From: Gammaproteobacteria bacterium | Lineage (GTDB): Bacteria > Pseudomonadota > Gammaproteobacteria > Xanthomonadales > Wenzhouxiangellaceae | NCBI GenBank assembly: GCA_021772985.1 | Contig: JAJFKX010000016.1 | Coordinates: 1 to 43,980 of the forward strand | Direction of reading: 5' to 3' | DNA: 43,980 nucleotides | Part shown: positions 36,144-43,980 of the stretch, piece by piece | Layout: every line of letters starts with the position of its first letter | How positions within the stretch are numbered: the first letter of the stretch is position 1 | Notes under the pieces: generated by a model | Told to the model about the DNA's origin: nothing | What the model saw: only the letters and a program-made list of their open reading frames with translations | Databases searched by the model: none | Program-made: the position numbers and the translations under genes

Positions 36144-38001
36144 ATTCCATTTTCTCCGGCCGTGGTGGTTTCTGGCATTGTTGCCATGGTTATTATTGAT
36201 TTGGCAGTTGCGCGGCCGCTCTGGCAGCAGTGCCTGGCAGCAACTGGTTGATCAGCAATTGCTGGCCTGGCTATCCGGTGACGGTGATGCCCGTGGCGGG
36301 CGGGGGCGGGCATTGCTGGGCCTGCTTGGCGTGGCAGGGGTGTTGGCGATAACAGCTTTGGCTGGTCCGGTATGGGAACGTCAGCCACAACCCGTGCTGC
36401 GGGCAACCCAGGCGCGGGTAATTGTATTGGATTTATCCCGCTCGATGCTGGCTACTGATCAAAAACCGAATCGACTGGAGCAGGCTCGTTTTAAGCTGGC
36501 GGATATTTTAAACCGCAGCCGGGAAGGCCAAACCGGCTTGGTGGCTTATGCGGGTGAAGCATTTGTGATTAGTCCAATAACTGAAGACAGCCGCACCATC
36601 CTTGCTTTGCTGCCGGCGCTGTCACCGGAGATTATGCCGGTACAGGGTGGTCGTGCTGATCTGGCATTACAGCAAGCAGCTGATTTATTGCGTCAGGCCG
36701 GTGAAAACAGCGGTGAAATTATATTGCTCACCGATGGCGTCAATGCTCAGCGGGTTACACCGGTTGCAGAAGATTTGGCGGCTGCTGGAATAAAGGTTTC
36801 AGTGTTGGGCGTTGGGACAGAACAGGGAGCACCAATTCCATTGCCGGAAGGTGGGTTTGTGCAAGACCGTGATGGTAATATCGTGATCCCCAGGATGAGC
36901 CCACAAGTTTTGCAGGCGCTGGCTGTCGCCGGCGGCGGTCGTTACAGCCGGCTAACCGCAGATGCCCGTGACCTTGATTATCTATTTCCCGAACTGCAAC
37001 CCGACGAAGTGGAACAGGCACAGTCGCAGGCCGGTTTAAACGAGCAGTTGAATCATGAATTATGGCAAGAGCAAGGGCCATGGCTGGTGTTGTTGTTGCT
37101 GCCGTTTGCTGCACTGGCATTTCGGCGTGGTTGGTTATTTTGCGCTTGCTTATTGCCGGCAATGCTGTTTCATCCCGGCACAGCCCAGGCTGCCTGGGAG
37201 GGTTGGTGGAAAAACCCTGCGCAGCAAACCCGCCAGGCGCTCGATCAGGAGCAGCACGAGACAGCAGCAGCTTTGGCTGAACAACTGACCGGCCAACCAC
37301 AGCTGGCTGGTGAGGCGCATTACCGAAATGGTGATTATGAAGCGGCTATCGAGGCCTATGAACAAGCATATGCGGCAACCGGCAGTGCCGATAGTGCCTA
37401 TAACCTGGGCAATGCGTTAGCCCAGCTTGGCAGCATAGGGGAGGCCATTGAGGCTTATCAAAACGCCTTGCTGCAGGCGCCCGATATGCAGGATGCCAAA
37501 GATAACCTGGAACTGTTGAAACAGCTGCAACAGGAACAACAACAGCAGCAGGGCGAAGGTCAGCAGCAGGATCAACAAGACGACCAGCAGCAGGGTGATC
37601 AACAACAGGGGCAGCAGGAGCAACAGTCAACTGATCAGCAGCAGCAACAGGATCAGGATGGCGAACAACAACAGTCAGGACAGCAGCAAACTGAAGAACA
37701 ACAGGCTGGCGAACAACAAAACGATGAACAGCAGGCCGGTGATGAGTCTTCCGAACAGCAACAGCAGGATCAGCAACAGACAGATTCCGGCGAGCCGGAT
37801 GAACAACAGGAAGGTGCTGATGCAACTGCCCAGCAGCAGCAACAGGGCGAGTTAACCGAAGAGCAGGCTGAACAACAACGCGCGGTGGAACAATGGTTGC
37901 GGAAAATTCCTGATGATCCCGGTGGTTTACTGCGTAATAAATTCCGCTACCAATATCAGCAACGGCAACGCGCTACAGATTCAGACGAGGAAGATTGGTG
38001 A
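36133..38001 (+). CDS. BatB/BatC-type fusion: VWA domain, TPRs and a Gln-rich tail
   Basis: This is a 622-residue protein. N-terminal spans (WWFLALLPWLLLIWQL, GLLGVAGVLAITALAG) are followed by a VWA domain with VIVLDLSRSMLATDQ and ILLTDGVN. A further span pair near 315-355 leads to TPRs (HYRNGDYEAAIEAYEQAY, AYNLGNALAQLGSIGEAIEAY). Residues from about 465 to 581 are strongly Gln-rich, with mixed Glu and Asp and few hydrophobics, before a basic C-terminus. In many species batB and batC are separate genes; here they are joined. The ATG at 36133 overlaps the BatA-like gene by 11 bp. Confidence 0.88.
   Translation: MLTEFHFLRPWWFLALLPWLLLIWQLRGRSGSSAWQQLVDQQLLAWLSGDGDARGGRGRALLGLLGVAGVLAITALAGPVWERQPQPVLRATQARVIVLDLSRSMLATDQKPNRLEQARFKLADILNRSREGQTGLVAYAGEAFVISPITEDSRTILALLPALSPEIMPVQGGRADLALQQAADLLRQAGENSGEIILLTDGVNAQRVTPVAEDLAAAGIKVSVLGVGTEQGAPIPLPEGGFVQDRDGNIVIPRMSPQVLQALAVAGGGRYSRLTADARDLDYLFPELQPDEVEQAQSQAGLNEQLNHELWQEQGPWLVLLLLPFAALAFRRGWLFCACLLPAMLFHPGTAQAAWEGWWKNPAQQTRQALDQEQHETAAALAEQLTGQPQLAGEAHYRNGDYEAAIEAYEQAYAATGSADSAYNLGNALAQLGSIGEAIEAYQNALLQAPDMQDAKDNLELLKQLQQEQQQQQGEGQQQDQQDDQQQGDQQQGQQEQQSTDQQQQQDQDGEQQQSGQQQTEEQQAGEQQNDEQQAGDESSEQQQQDQQQTDSGEPDEQQEGADATAQQQQQGELTEEQAEQQRAVEQWLRKIPDDPGGLLRNKFRYQYQQRQRATDSDEEDW
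37528..37875 (+). repeat. CAG/CAA-rich low-complexity tract
   Basis: About 350 bp of CAG, CAA, GAA and GAT codons encode the Gln-rich tail of the BatB/BatC fusion. The alternation of CAG and CAA keeps it from being a perfect triplet repeat, which should limit slippage. Confidence 0.85.
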
Positions 38002-39755
38002 TGACAGGGTCTATCAAGATTCATAAACCTGCTTTCAGCTTATGGCTGCTACTTTTACTGTTGTGTTATCCGGTATTGCTGGTCGCTCAACAAGGCACCT
38101 TGTCAGCACGTTTGGACAGAACCCAGATTGTGCTCGGTGAAACCGTTAACCTGACTATTGAGATGCAAGGTTCGGCCGGTGGCCTGAGCCCGAATTTAAG
38201 TGAGTTATCAGCACAATTTGAGGTGATTAACAGCAGCAGTCAGACCCAGATGAGCATCAGTAACGGTCAGCAGCAGTCGGTCAGTCAGTTATTGGTGGTG
38301 CTGGAACCGAAACAGGCGGGTGTTTTGACTATTCCGCCGATCAGTGTGGGTACTCAACAGACACCGGCATTGCAATTAAATGTACAACCGGCACCAGAGC
38401 CACCAGCGGCTAGCGCAGCAGCTGAAGCACCGGATGTTTATCTGGAAGTGGAAGTGGATCCGGAAACGACCTATGTGCAGGCCCAGGTCACCATGCTGGT
38501 GCGGTTATTGATCGGCGTGCCGTTGAATGAGGCTTCTCTGACCGAACCGGCACCGGCCGATTCCGAAGTGCAAAAACTGGGTGATGATGTGCGCTATGAG
38601 GCCCAGCGTCAAGGGCGCCGCTATCAGGTGATTGAGCGGCGATACGCCATTTTTCCACAGCAAAGCGGGCGACTGGAGATTGCTCCTATAGAACTATCCG
38701 GCAGAGTCGGTGCGAATAACCGCAGCAGCTTGTTTGGTTCGCGTTCCAGGGGGCGCCGAATCACCCGCAGCAGTGACCCGATAGAACTTGAGGTGCTGCC
38801 GGTGCCGGCAGCTTACAGTGGAGATCATTGGGTGCCGGCCAGTGCTTTGTATTTGCGTGAGACACCGCTAAATCAAACAACCGAATATCGGGTTGGAGAG
38901 CCGTTGACACGGACCATAGAACTGGCTGCCCTGGGTTTATCAGACATCATGTTGCCGGATATTGAAACTGCACCGCCGATTGGTGCACGTGTTTATGCAG
39001 ATAAACCAGTCGGAGCGACCGGGCAGCAGGATAACTGGGTAGTTGGTCAGCGCACTATTAAACAGGCTATTGTGCCAACTGTAGCCGGACCATTGGAATT
39101 ACCGGAAGTCCGCCTGGATTGGTGGGACACGAAAACAAATCAACAGCAACGTGCGGTGCTTGCTGCAGTGACTATTAATGTATTGCCGGCATTGGATGGT
39201 GGAAATCAGCCGATTGAACCACCGGTTGTCAGCAATTTGCTGACACCTTCTGATGTGCCTGACATTCAGACTACCCGAGTGGTAGACAGTGGCTATTGGC
39301 CCTATCTGAGCGCTGGTTTTGCGGCACTGTGGGTGTTGACCTTAATGGCCTGGTGGCGAGCTCGCCAGGGCAAACAACAGCTGCGGAATAAAAAACGACA
39401 GGATGACCAACAACGGGCGCTGACAATCAGCGCTGCCCGCAAGGCCTGCAAACAGGCCTGCCGGGAAAATAATGCATCAGCAGCAACTCAGGCGGTTATT
39501 GGCTGGGCCAGGGCGATTCTGAATAGTTCGTCAATCAATAATATCGGCCAGGTTATCGCCAGGCTTGATAATGACTCGCTGCAACACGCTTTGATTGAAT
39601 TGGAAACTGCCTGTTACGGAAAACAACCGGGGCAGTGGGCTGGTGAACAGTTGTGGCTACTTTTGAAAACGGGTTTACCGGTTACCGGCCGACAGGGCGG
39701 GCAGCGTCAGGAAAAAGAGCTGTTACTGCCACCGTTGTATCCAAAGGTTCCTTAG
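38001..39755 (+). CDS. BatD-like (oxygen-tolerance) protein
   Basis: This is a roughly 584-residue protein with an N-terminal signal segment (WLLLLLLCYPVLLVAQQG), repeated Ig-like domains (LSARLDRTQIVLGETVNLTI, then YVQAQVTMLVRLLIGVPLNEA), a membrane span near residues 430-452 (YLSAGFAALWVLTLMAWW) and a C-terminal cytoplasmic helical domain. This is the BatD architecture. The ATG at 38001 overlaps the previous stop as TGATG. No T-tailed terminator was found in the 187 bp after it. Confidence 0.88.
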   Translation: MTGSIKIHKPAFSLWLLLLLLCYPVLLVAQQGTLSARLDRTQIVLGETVNLTIEMQGSAGGLSPNLSELSAQFEVINSSSQTQMSISNGQQQSVSQLLVVLEPKQAGVLTIPPISVGTQQTPALQLNVQPAPEPPAASAAAEAPDVYLEVEVDPETTYVQAQVTMLVRLLIGVPLNEASLTEPAPADSEVQKLGDDVRYEAQRQGRRYQVIERRYAIFPQQSGRLEIAPIELSGRVGANNRSSLFGSRSRGRRITRSSDPIELEVLPVPAAYSGDHWVPASALYLRETPLNQTTEYRVGEPLTRTIELAALGLSDIMLPDIETAPPIGARVYADKPVGATGQQDNWVVGQRTIKQAIVPTVAGPLELPEVRLDWWDTKTNQQQRAVLAAVTINVLPALDGGNQPIEPPVVSNLLTPSDVPDIQTTRVVDSGYWPYLSAGFAALWVLTLMAWWRARQGKQQLRNKKRQDDQQRALTISAARKACKQACRENNASAATQAVIGWARAILNSSSINNIGQVIARLDNDSLQHALIELETACYGKQPGQWAGEQLWLLLKTGLPVTGRQGGQRQEKELLLPPLYPKVP

Positions 39756-39942
39756 ATACAAAGGTGGCGTGAAACATAAGCTGGAACTTACTGCCACAGG
39801 CTATATACCGGAAGCCGCTTAAACCGTTATTCACCCTGGTTTACCGGCCTGCAACAGCTTGCTGTTGAGTTGCAACATGGCCTTTGATCAGCAGGGGTTT
39901 GAACCCAAAGGGATATTGTCTTATTACGTGTATTAAGACTGC

Positions 39943-40914
39943 CTATGCAAATGCAGCGGCAACCTTTCTTACACCTGTGCCCGGTGTCCAATTATTGACT
40001 GAATGTGTCCAGCTGAAATTATTCTGTATGAGAAAATCCTGAGGTTTCAACTTGATGGATATTTTGCATTTAAAAAGTTGGTCATAGTCGATTCCTGAGT
40101 TCATTAGCCGCCGACTGGAATCCCAGTCCAATTGTTCAGGGCCTTGATAGTCAGGCGGTTCTTTAAGCAATCCTTCTTGTTTTAAAAATTGTTCCATAAA
40201 CTTAAGTGAGTCGCGATCAACCGCCATCACAGAATCCCAATAACCATAGCGCTGTTGTTCGAGAATGCATGAATAGCTTTTGCTTGGTTTTGCCAGCACA
40301 TTAAAGACAGTCAGGTTGGCGTCCACTTTGTTCCGGCTAATGATCTGGTCGCCAGTTTGCAGTGAATCACTCGGCAGATTCAACCGGTAAAGCGTACGTG
40401 CCCTGGCAATTTCGGCTTTTGTCGGCGGGCGTTCAAATCGCCCTCTGACCCGATGCTCGCGTAAAGAATCCCATACGGGGCTGGACTCATCCACGTTCAT
40501 AACAATCGTTTCGCCGCCATCAGTAGTGTTTTCATAGCAGTAGAAAGAAGCGATTTGCAAATTAACGAAACTGGAACCTTCGGAATGCGGAGGGACTATA
40601 TGGTAGTGCTTGCGCTCATTAACGCTCATATAATACTGGCCGATATTTTTCCGGTGTCCCAAAGATGACGCAAAAGCAGCCTGCAGTTCCAGGCTGTCTT
40701 TCAGGTTTAAGCGTTCCGCGATTTCGCAGATCAAGCCGTCTACTGCAGCGGCATCCACATTAGGTACCAATACCACATCGTCCTGCTTGAGCCGGGCCAG
40801 AATTTGAGCGGTGTCATAGTGTGGGCCGGTACTGTCCAATATAAACAGTCGGTCAGGTGCCTCAGGAATACCCATTGTTGTTTCAGGAATAACTCTATGC
40901 ACGTTGCTTGGCAT
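39943..40914 (-). CDS. TauD/clavaminate-synthase-like 2OG-Fe(II) oxygenase
   Basis: This is a 323-residue protein of the TauD/TfdA superfamily. Counting from an upstream TTG at 40935 (seven residues longer), the iron ligands are His117 and Glu119 (VPPHSEGSS) and His311 (FSWTHSVNN), with Arg323 (GVRKVAAAF) for 2-oxoglutarate. The use of Glu in place of Asp in the HxD/E pair occurs in some members. I chose the ATG at 40914 because GGAG stands at good spacing. Family members hydroxylate or halogenate small molecules and amino acids; the substrate is unknown. It is divergent from a 99-residue orphan. Confidence 0.8.
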   Translation of the reverse strand: MPSNVHRVIPETTMGIPEAPDRLFILDSTGPHYDTAQILARLKQDDVVLVPNVDAAAVDGLICEIAERLNLKDSLELQAAFASSLGHRKNIGQYYMSVNERKHYHIVPPHSEGSSFVNLQIASFYCYENTTDGGETIVMNVDESSPVWDSLREHRVRGRFERPPTKAEIARARTLYRLNLPSDSLQTGDQIISRNKVDANLTVFNVLAKPSKSYSCILEQQRYGYWDSVMAVDRDSLKFMEQFLKQEGLLKEPPDYQGPEQLDWDSSRRLMNSGIDYDQLFKCKISIKLKPQDFLIQNNFSWTHSVNNWTPGTGVRKVAAAFA

Positions 40915-41022
40915 TATAAACGCTCCATGTATCAATGCTTCTGATAACAGAAATAATGTATTTTACGTACGTAACATACACCAGATAGTGTCTGTATAAC
41001 AATTGTATCCTGCTTCAGTTTA

Positions 41023-41322
41023 ATGAGTCAGGTTTTTAGAATCTGCGCATTGCCCTGGTATTTACTGTTGGAAAGAAATTACCTGGGCCATCAGCTGGAA
41101 AAGAACTTACGTGAAAACCTCGAAACAGAACTTGGACTGAATGGAGGGTTTGCGCATACCGAGTTGTTTGCAAGAATGGCAAAAAGTATCGGTGTGGAGT
41201 TGGCTGTTCCAGCACCAATGGGTTCACTAATCAGCCATGTGATAGGCCAGGCAATGCATACCAGTCTGGAGTTGGGTCATGCTCGATACTGTCAGTTGCA
41301 AGCAGCTCGTGTCAACAGCTAA
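41023..41322 (+). CDS. hypothetical 99-residue protein
   Basis: No family was recognised. The predicted protein is mainly helical, with an N-terminal hydrophobic segment (ICALPWYLLLERNYLG), then acidic and polar helices (KNLRENLETELGL, TELFARMAKSIG) and a C-terminal HARYCQLQAAR. There is no clear signal peptide or membrane span. It is divergent from the TauD-like oxygenase, with about 108 bp between the starts. Confidence 0.55.
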   Translation: MSQVFRICALPWYLLLERNYLGHQLEKNLRENLETELGLNGGFAHTELFARMAKSIGVELAVPAPMGSLISHVIGQAMHTSLELGHARYCQLQAARVNS

Positions 41323-41422
41323 TAAAGGTTACGGTTGATCAGTTACAAAGAACTTATTACAGTTCCATTCTATCCAGGTACTATCTAATAACAGCATAAA
41401 TTATTTTCAGGATTCAAACAAA

Positions 41423-41845
41423 ATGAAACAGTCGATTGTGCACATTGCCCTGGTCGTCAAAGACTACGATGAAGCCATTTCTTTTTATACGGAAAAACTG
41501 AAGTTTGAACTGATTGAAGATACGTATCAGCCAGAGCAGGATAAGCGCTGGGTGGTGGTTGCGCCGCCTGGATCAACGGGTGTTACCTTGTTGCTTGCGC
41601 GTGCCTCAAAACCTGAGCAGGAGCTCTTTATCGGCAATCAAGCCGGTGGACGCGTGTTTCTGTTTTTGAATACTGATGATTTTTGGCGGGATTATAATCG
41701 GATGAAATCAGAGGGTATCAAATTTATAAGAGCGCCAAAAGAGCAGGACTATGGAACAGTTGCCGTGTTTGAAGATTTATATGGCAATTTATGGGATTTG
41801 CTGCAACTGAACAGTGATCATCCGATATCACTCAGAAATGGTTAG
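41423..41845 (+). CDS. VOC (glyoxalase/bleomycin-resistance) family protein
   Basis: This 140-residue protein has the paired beta-alpha-beta-beta-beta pattern of the vicinal-oxygen-chelate fold. The start is IVHIALVVKDYDEAISFYTEKL; then come WVVVAPPGSTGVTLLLARA, GRVFLFLNTDDFWRDYNRM and VAVFEDLYGNLWDLLQ. The His in IVHIALV and the Glu in AVFEDLYG occupy typical metal-ligand positions. Family members include glyoxalases and binding proteins; the substrate is unknown. Confidence 0.85.
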   Translation: MKQSIVHIALVVKDYDEAISFYTEKLKFELIEDTYQPEQDKRWVVVAPPGSTGVTLLLARASKPEQELFIGNQAGGRVFLFLNTDDFWRDYNRMKSEGIKFIRAPKEQDYGTVAVFEDLYGNLWDLLQLNSDHPISLRNG

Positions 41846-42133
41846 CGGTGGGATGCAGATGTCAATGGAACTGCCCAGAGTTAACATCAATCTAGTACCA
41901 ATTAAAATTAAGCGCGATTTCGCAGTGAATTAACATCAAATATCGATGTAAAGTAAAAAGCTTGGATTTGTTCGGTTAGTGTGAATAGCTGGTTCTGATT
42001 CCATCTGATAATGGCAGGTGTATACTCTTAGCTGCCTTTTATGCACACACAGAAACCATCTGATTAGCTACAAAAACGGTTATTCGAGCGTTGAATATTC
42101 ACTAAATTAATTTGAATAGGGATAAGGGGAAAG
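41846..42133. other. AT-rich intergenic region before the DUF4062-TPR gene
   Basis: I see no gene here. TTAACATCAA occurs twice, at 41881-41890 and 41930-41939, and ACATC (41934-41938) with GATGT (41945-41949) forms a short inverted repeat. These could be operator-like elements for the gene at 42134. A good ribosome-binding site, AAGGGG, ends just before its TTG start. Confidence 0.4.
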
Positions 42134-43786
42134 TTGGCTACTAAGAAATCCATTCGAGTTTTTATCGCCTCACCTGGTGATTTGGCTGAAGAACGTGCAA
42201 AGTTTAAGGAAACCCTTGATGAATTGAACAGCGGTTTCGGCATCGGAGCTGATGTAGAGTTTGAGCCACTAGGGTGGGAAGACACATTGGCTTTGACAGG
42301 CCGAAGAAACCAATCATTAATCAATCATGAAATAGACAGATGCGAAGTTTTTATACTTTGCTTGCATAGGCGTTGGGGACAGGAAGCACCGGATTCACCA
42401 TACTCGTCCTATACTGAGGAAGAGTTTCATCTGGCACTAGAGAGGTTTAAGCAAACAGGAGCACCGGAAATATTTGTATTTTTTAAACATGTTGATCCTG
42501 GGCAAGAAGCTGATCCTGGCCCCCAGCTTGATAAAGTAATGAGCTTTCGGCGAAGCTTAGAAGAATCAAGGCAAGTGATATATCGATATTTCGACGATAA
42601 GGAAGGGTTTAAAACAGAGATTTTTACACACCTTACAGCATTCGCTAAAAATGAGCTTCCGCCAGCTCAAAAAGGTGAAGTTATTATCCTGCCGTTATCT
42701 GCAATTGAAGAAATTGAAGTGGCTAAGAAGCAGGTAGAAGAAGCTTTAAAAACAGCTAAGCAGGCAAATAAAAAGGCTGAACAAGCCTATTTGCAAACAG
42801 AAAGATTGCAACTTGAGTTCGCTGAAGAAGCGGCCGAAGCAGCCAATGTAGGGAAGTTGGAAACCGCACGACAGAAATTTGCAAAGGCCACAGATGGAAC
42901 AACTAATATAAAAGTGCTTTATTTAGCTTACAGTTTTTACTATCGAATTGGCGAGCTAAAACTGGCAGAGACGTACCTAAATAAATGGTTAGCTATCAGT
43001 GGAGAAGATAGCCAGTCTGCCCATACAGCGGCTGCCTATGGCAATCTGGGTAGTATCTATCGAACCCGAGGTGATCTCGATAAGGCCGAAGAATTCACGC
43101 TCAAATCCTTGGAGATTAACGAACCACTGGGACGAAAGACAGGCATGGCCAGTGACTATGGTAACTTGGGTTTGATCTATCGAATCCGTGGCGATCTGGA
43201 CAAGGCCGAAGAATTCATACTCAAGTCCTTGGGGATCGATAAGTCATTGGGACGAAAGATAGGCATGGCCATTGCCTATTGCAATCTGGGTATTATCTAT
43301 CAAACCCGAGGCGATCTGGGCAAGGCCGAAGAATTCACACTCAAATCCTTGGAGATTAACGAGTCACTGGGACGAAAGACAGGTATGGCCAGTGACTATG
43401 GCAGCCTAAGTAATATCTACCTAATCCGAGGCGATCTGGACAAGGCCGAAGAATTCACACTCAAATCCTTGGAGATTAACGAGTCACTGGGACTAAAAAA
43501 AGGTATGGCCAGTAGCTATGGCAATCTAGGTAATATCTATCAAACCCGAGGCGATCTGGATAAGGCCGAAGAGTTTTATCTCAAATCCTTGAAGATTGAA
43601 GAGTCACTGGGACTAAAGGAAGGCATGGCCAATGACTATGGCAATCTAGGTAATATCTATCAAACCCGAGGCGATCTGGATAAGGCCGAAGAGGCATGGA
43701 GAAAATCTATAGGTCTGTTTAAGATTATTGGAGCAATGCCAATGATAATAAAAATACAAAGTTGGCTTGACGAGTTGCCTAAATAA
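42134..43786 (+). CDS. DUF4062 domain protein with coiled coil and kinesin-light-chain-type TPRs
   Basis: This is a 550-residue protein starting at a TTG with a strong AAGGGGAAAG upstream. Residues 6-95 are a DUF4062 domain (IRVFIASPGDLAEERAKF, then EVFILCLHRRWGQEA), related to TIR/SEFIR-like folds. Residues about 194-240 form an Ala/Glu/Lys coiled coil. Residues 300-539 are six tandem 40-residue TPRs of the YGNLGNIYQTRGDLDKAEE type, encoded by 120-bp units that are very similar at DNA level. The gene is visibly richer in A and T than its neighbours. DUF4062-TPR proteins occur in NLR-like and conflict systems, so a sensor or signalling role is possible; no effector enzyme is attached and no partner gene lies within the window. 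Confidence 0.82.
   Translation: MATKKSIRVFIASPGDLAEERAKFKETLDELNSGFGIGADVEFEPLGWEDTLALTGRRNQSLINHEIDRCEVFILCLHRRWGQEAPDSPYSSYTEEEFHLALERFKQTGAPEIFVFFKHVDPGQEADPGPQLDKVMSFRRSLEESRQVIYRYFDDKEGFKTEIFTHLTAFAKNELPPAQKGEVIILPLSAIEEIEVAKKQVEEALKTAKQANKKAEQAYLQTERLQLEFAEEAAEAANVGKLETARQKFAKATDGTTNIKVLYLAYSFYYRIGELKLAETYLNKWLAISGEDSQSAHTAAAYGNLGSIYRTRGDLDKAEEFTLKSLEINEPLGRKTGMASDYGNLGLIYRIRGDLDKAEEFILKSLGIDKSLGRKIGMAIAYCNLGIIYQTRGDLGKAEEFTLKSLEINESLGRKTGMASDYGSLSNIYLIRGDLDKAEEFTLKSLEINESLGLKKGMASSYGNLGNIYQTRGDLDKAEEFYLKSLKIEESLGLKEGMANDYGNLGNIYQTRGDLDKAEEAWRKSIGLFKIIGAMPMIIKIQSWLDELPK
43031..43750 (+). repeat. six tandem 120-bp repeats
   Basis: Units start at 43031, 43151, 43271, 43391, 43511 and 43631 with an exact 120-bp period. 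The middle units share long stretches such as GGCGATCTGGACAAGGCCGA and differ at scattered bases. The last unit diverges in its second half. High DNA identity suggests recent unit duplication or gene conversion. Confidence 0.9.
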
Positions 43787-43980
43787 AATGTCTGCTTTGA
43801 AGAATAAGCGGGAACGATAAAAATCCACGCAAATGGCAACTTAGGGCAAATTTTAGCCTTTATTTAAGTTACACAAAAAACCTGCTGCACGCTGAGAAGC
43901 ATCAGTAACATAAAAATTAGCAAAGCTTGCCTTACAACCCAATCCAAGATTGTCATGCGAGCTGGAATTGGAATGTTTGG

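Noticed and set aside
37417-37825. Minus-strand Leu/Val-rich open frames opposite the Gln-rich tail
   Set aside because: CAG/CAA repeats read in reverse give Leu/Val-rich frames; they have no start signal or family.
39756-39942. Possible gene remnant or terminator after batD
   Set aside because: Short open frames occur, and CAACAGC/GCTGTTG can pair, but the loop is only two bases, there is no T-run, and none of the frames is convincing.
43787-43980. Attachment site, terminator or further gene at the right edge
   Set aside because: No direct repeat, hairpin with T-run or open frame of note was seen in these 194 bp.

Overview
The window reads as chromosomal DNA from a gammaproteobacterium. 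Evidence for this is queA and tgt encoded close together, a full-length UvrA, a PiuC/YbiX-type hydroxylase, a ZnuD-like zinc receptor and a complete Bat-type (MoxR, DUF58, VWA, BatD) operon. Two secreted proteins end in a short F/L-x-D-G/S-F-E tail. I associate that tail with marine Marinicella-like and Lysobacter-allied bacteria, so I suggest that group as a guess from general knowledge only. No rRNA, tRNA, insertion sequence, prophage or CRISPR array was recognised.

Layout. (1) 143-8124, minus strand: a tightly packed run of six genes. In transcription order they encode a GTP cyclohydrolase II/RibD-reductase fusion, an unrecognised 493-residue protein, a two-propeller WD40 protein, a sulfotransferase, a secreted protein with one haem-binding CxxCH, and a second sulfotransferase. 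The pairing of a pathway-specific GTP cyclohydrolase II, a RibD-like domain and a WD40 protein recalls the toxoflavin (tox) operon. I regard this block as the best candidate for an undescribed pathway. (2) 8398-11238, minus: uvrA. (3) 11499-16084, plus: two 2-oxoglutarate/Fe(II) oxygenases, a DUF3667 membrane protein, a possible 26-codon small ORF with a strong ribosome-binding site, a 104-residue orphan, and a TPR/glycosyltransferase-like protein. (4) 16089-19961, minus: kynureninase, LysE-type exporter, class I glutamine amidotransferase, MAPEG protein and a third sulfotransferase-like protein, apparently one operon. (5) 20106-27785, plus: queA, a secreted subtilase, tgt, a 993-residue secreted protein and a YceI protein. 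(6) 27786-30326: a decayed stretch, then a ZnuD-like TonB-dependent receptor on the minus strand with a Zur-like palindrome upstream. (7) 30410-39755, plus: an SRPBCC protein, an ATP/ADP-antiporter-like carrier, then the six-gene moxR-DUF58-DUF4381-VWA-VWA/TPR-batD operon, where the last four genes overlap their upstream neighbours at TGATG junctions or by 11 bp. (8) 39943-43786: a TauD-like oxygenase, a small orphan, a VOC protein, and a more AT-rich DUF4062-TPR protein with six near-identical 120-bp repeats, possibly a recently acquired or fast-changing sensor.

Most of regions 2, 5 and 7 is ordinary housekeeping. The accessory interest lies in region 1, the intergenic stretch before the 104-residue orphan, and the DUF4062-TPR gene at the right end. 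Function calls rest on motif recognition by eye. No alignment, HMM or structure search was run.
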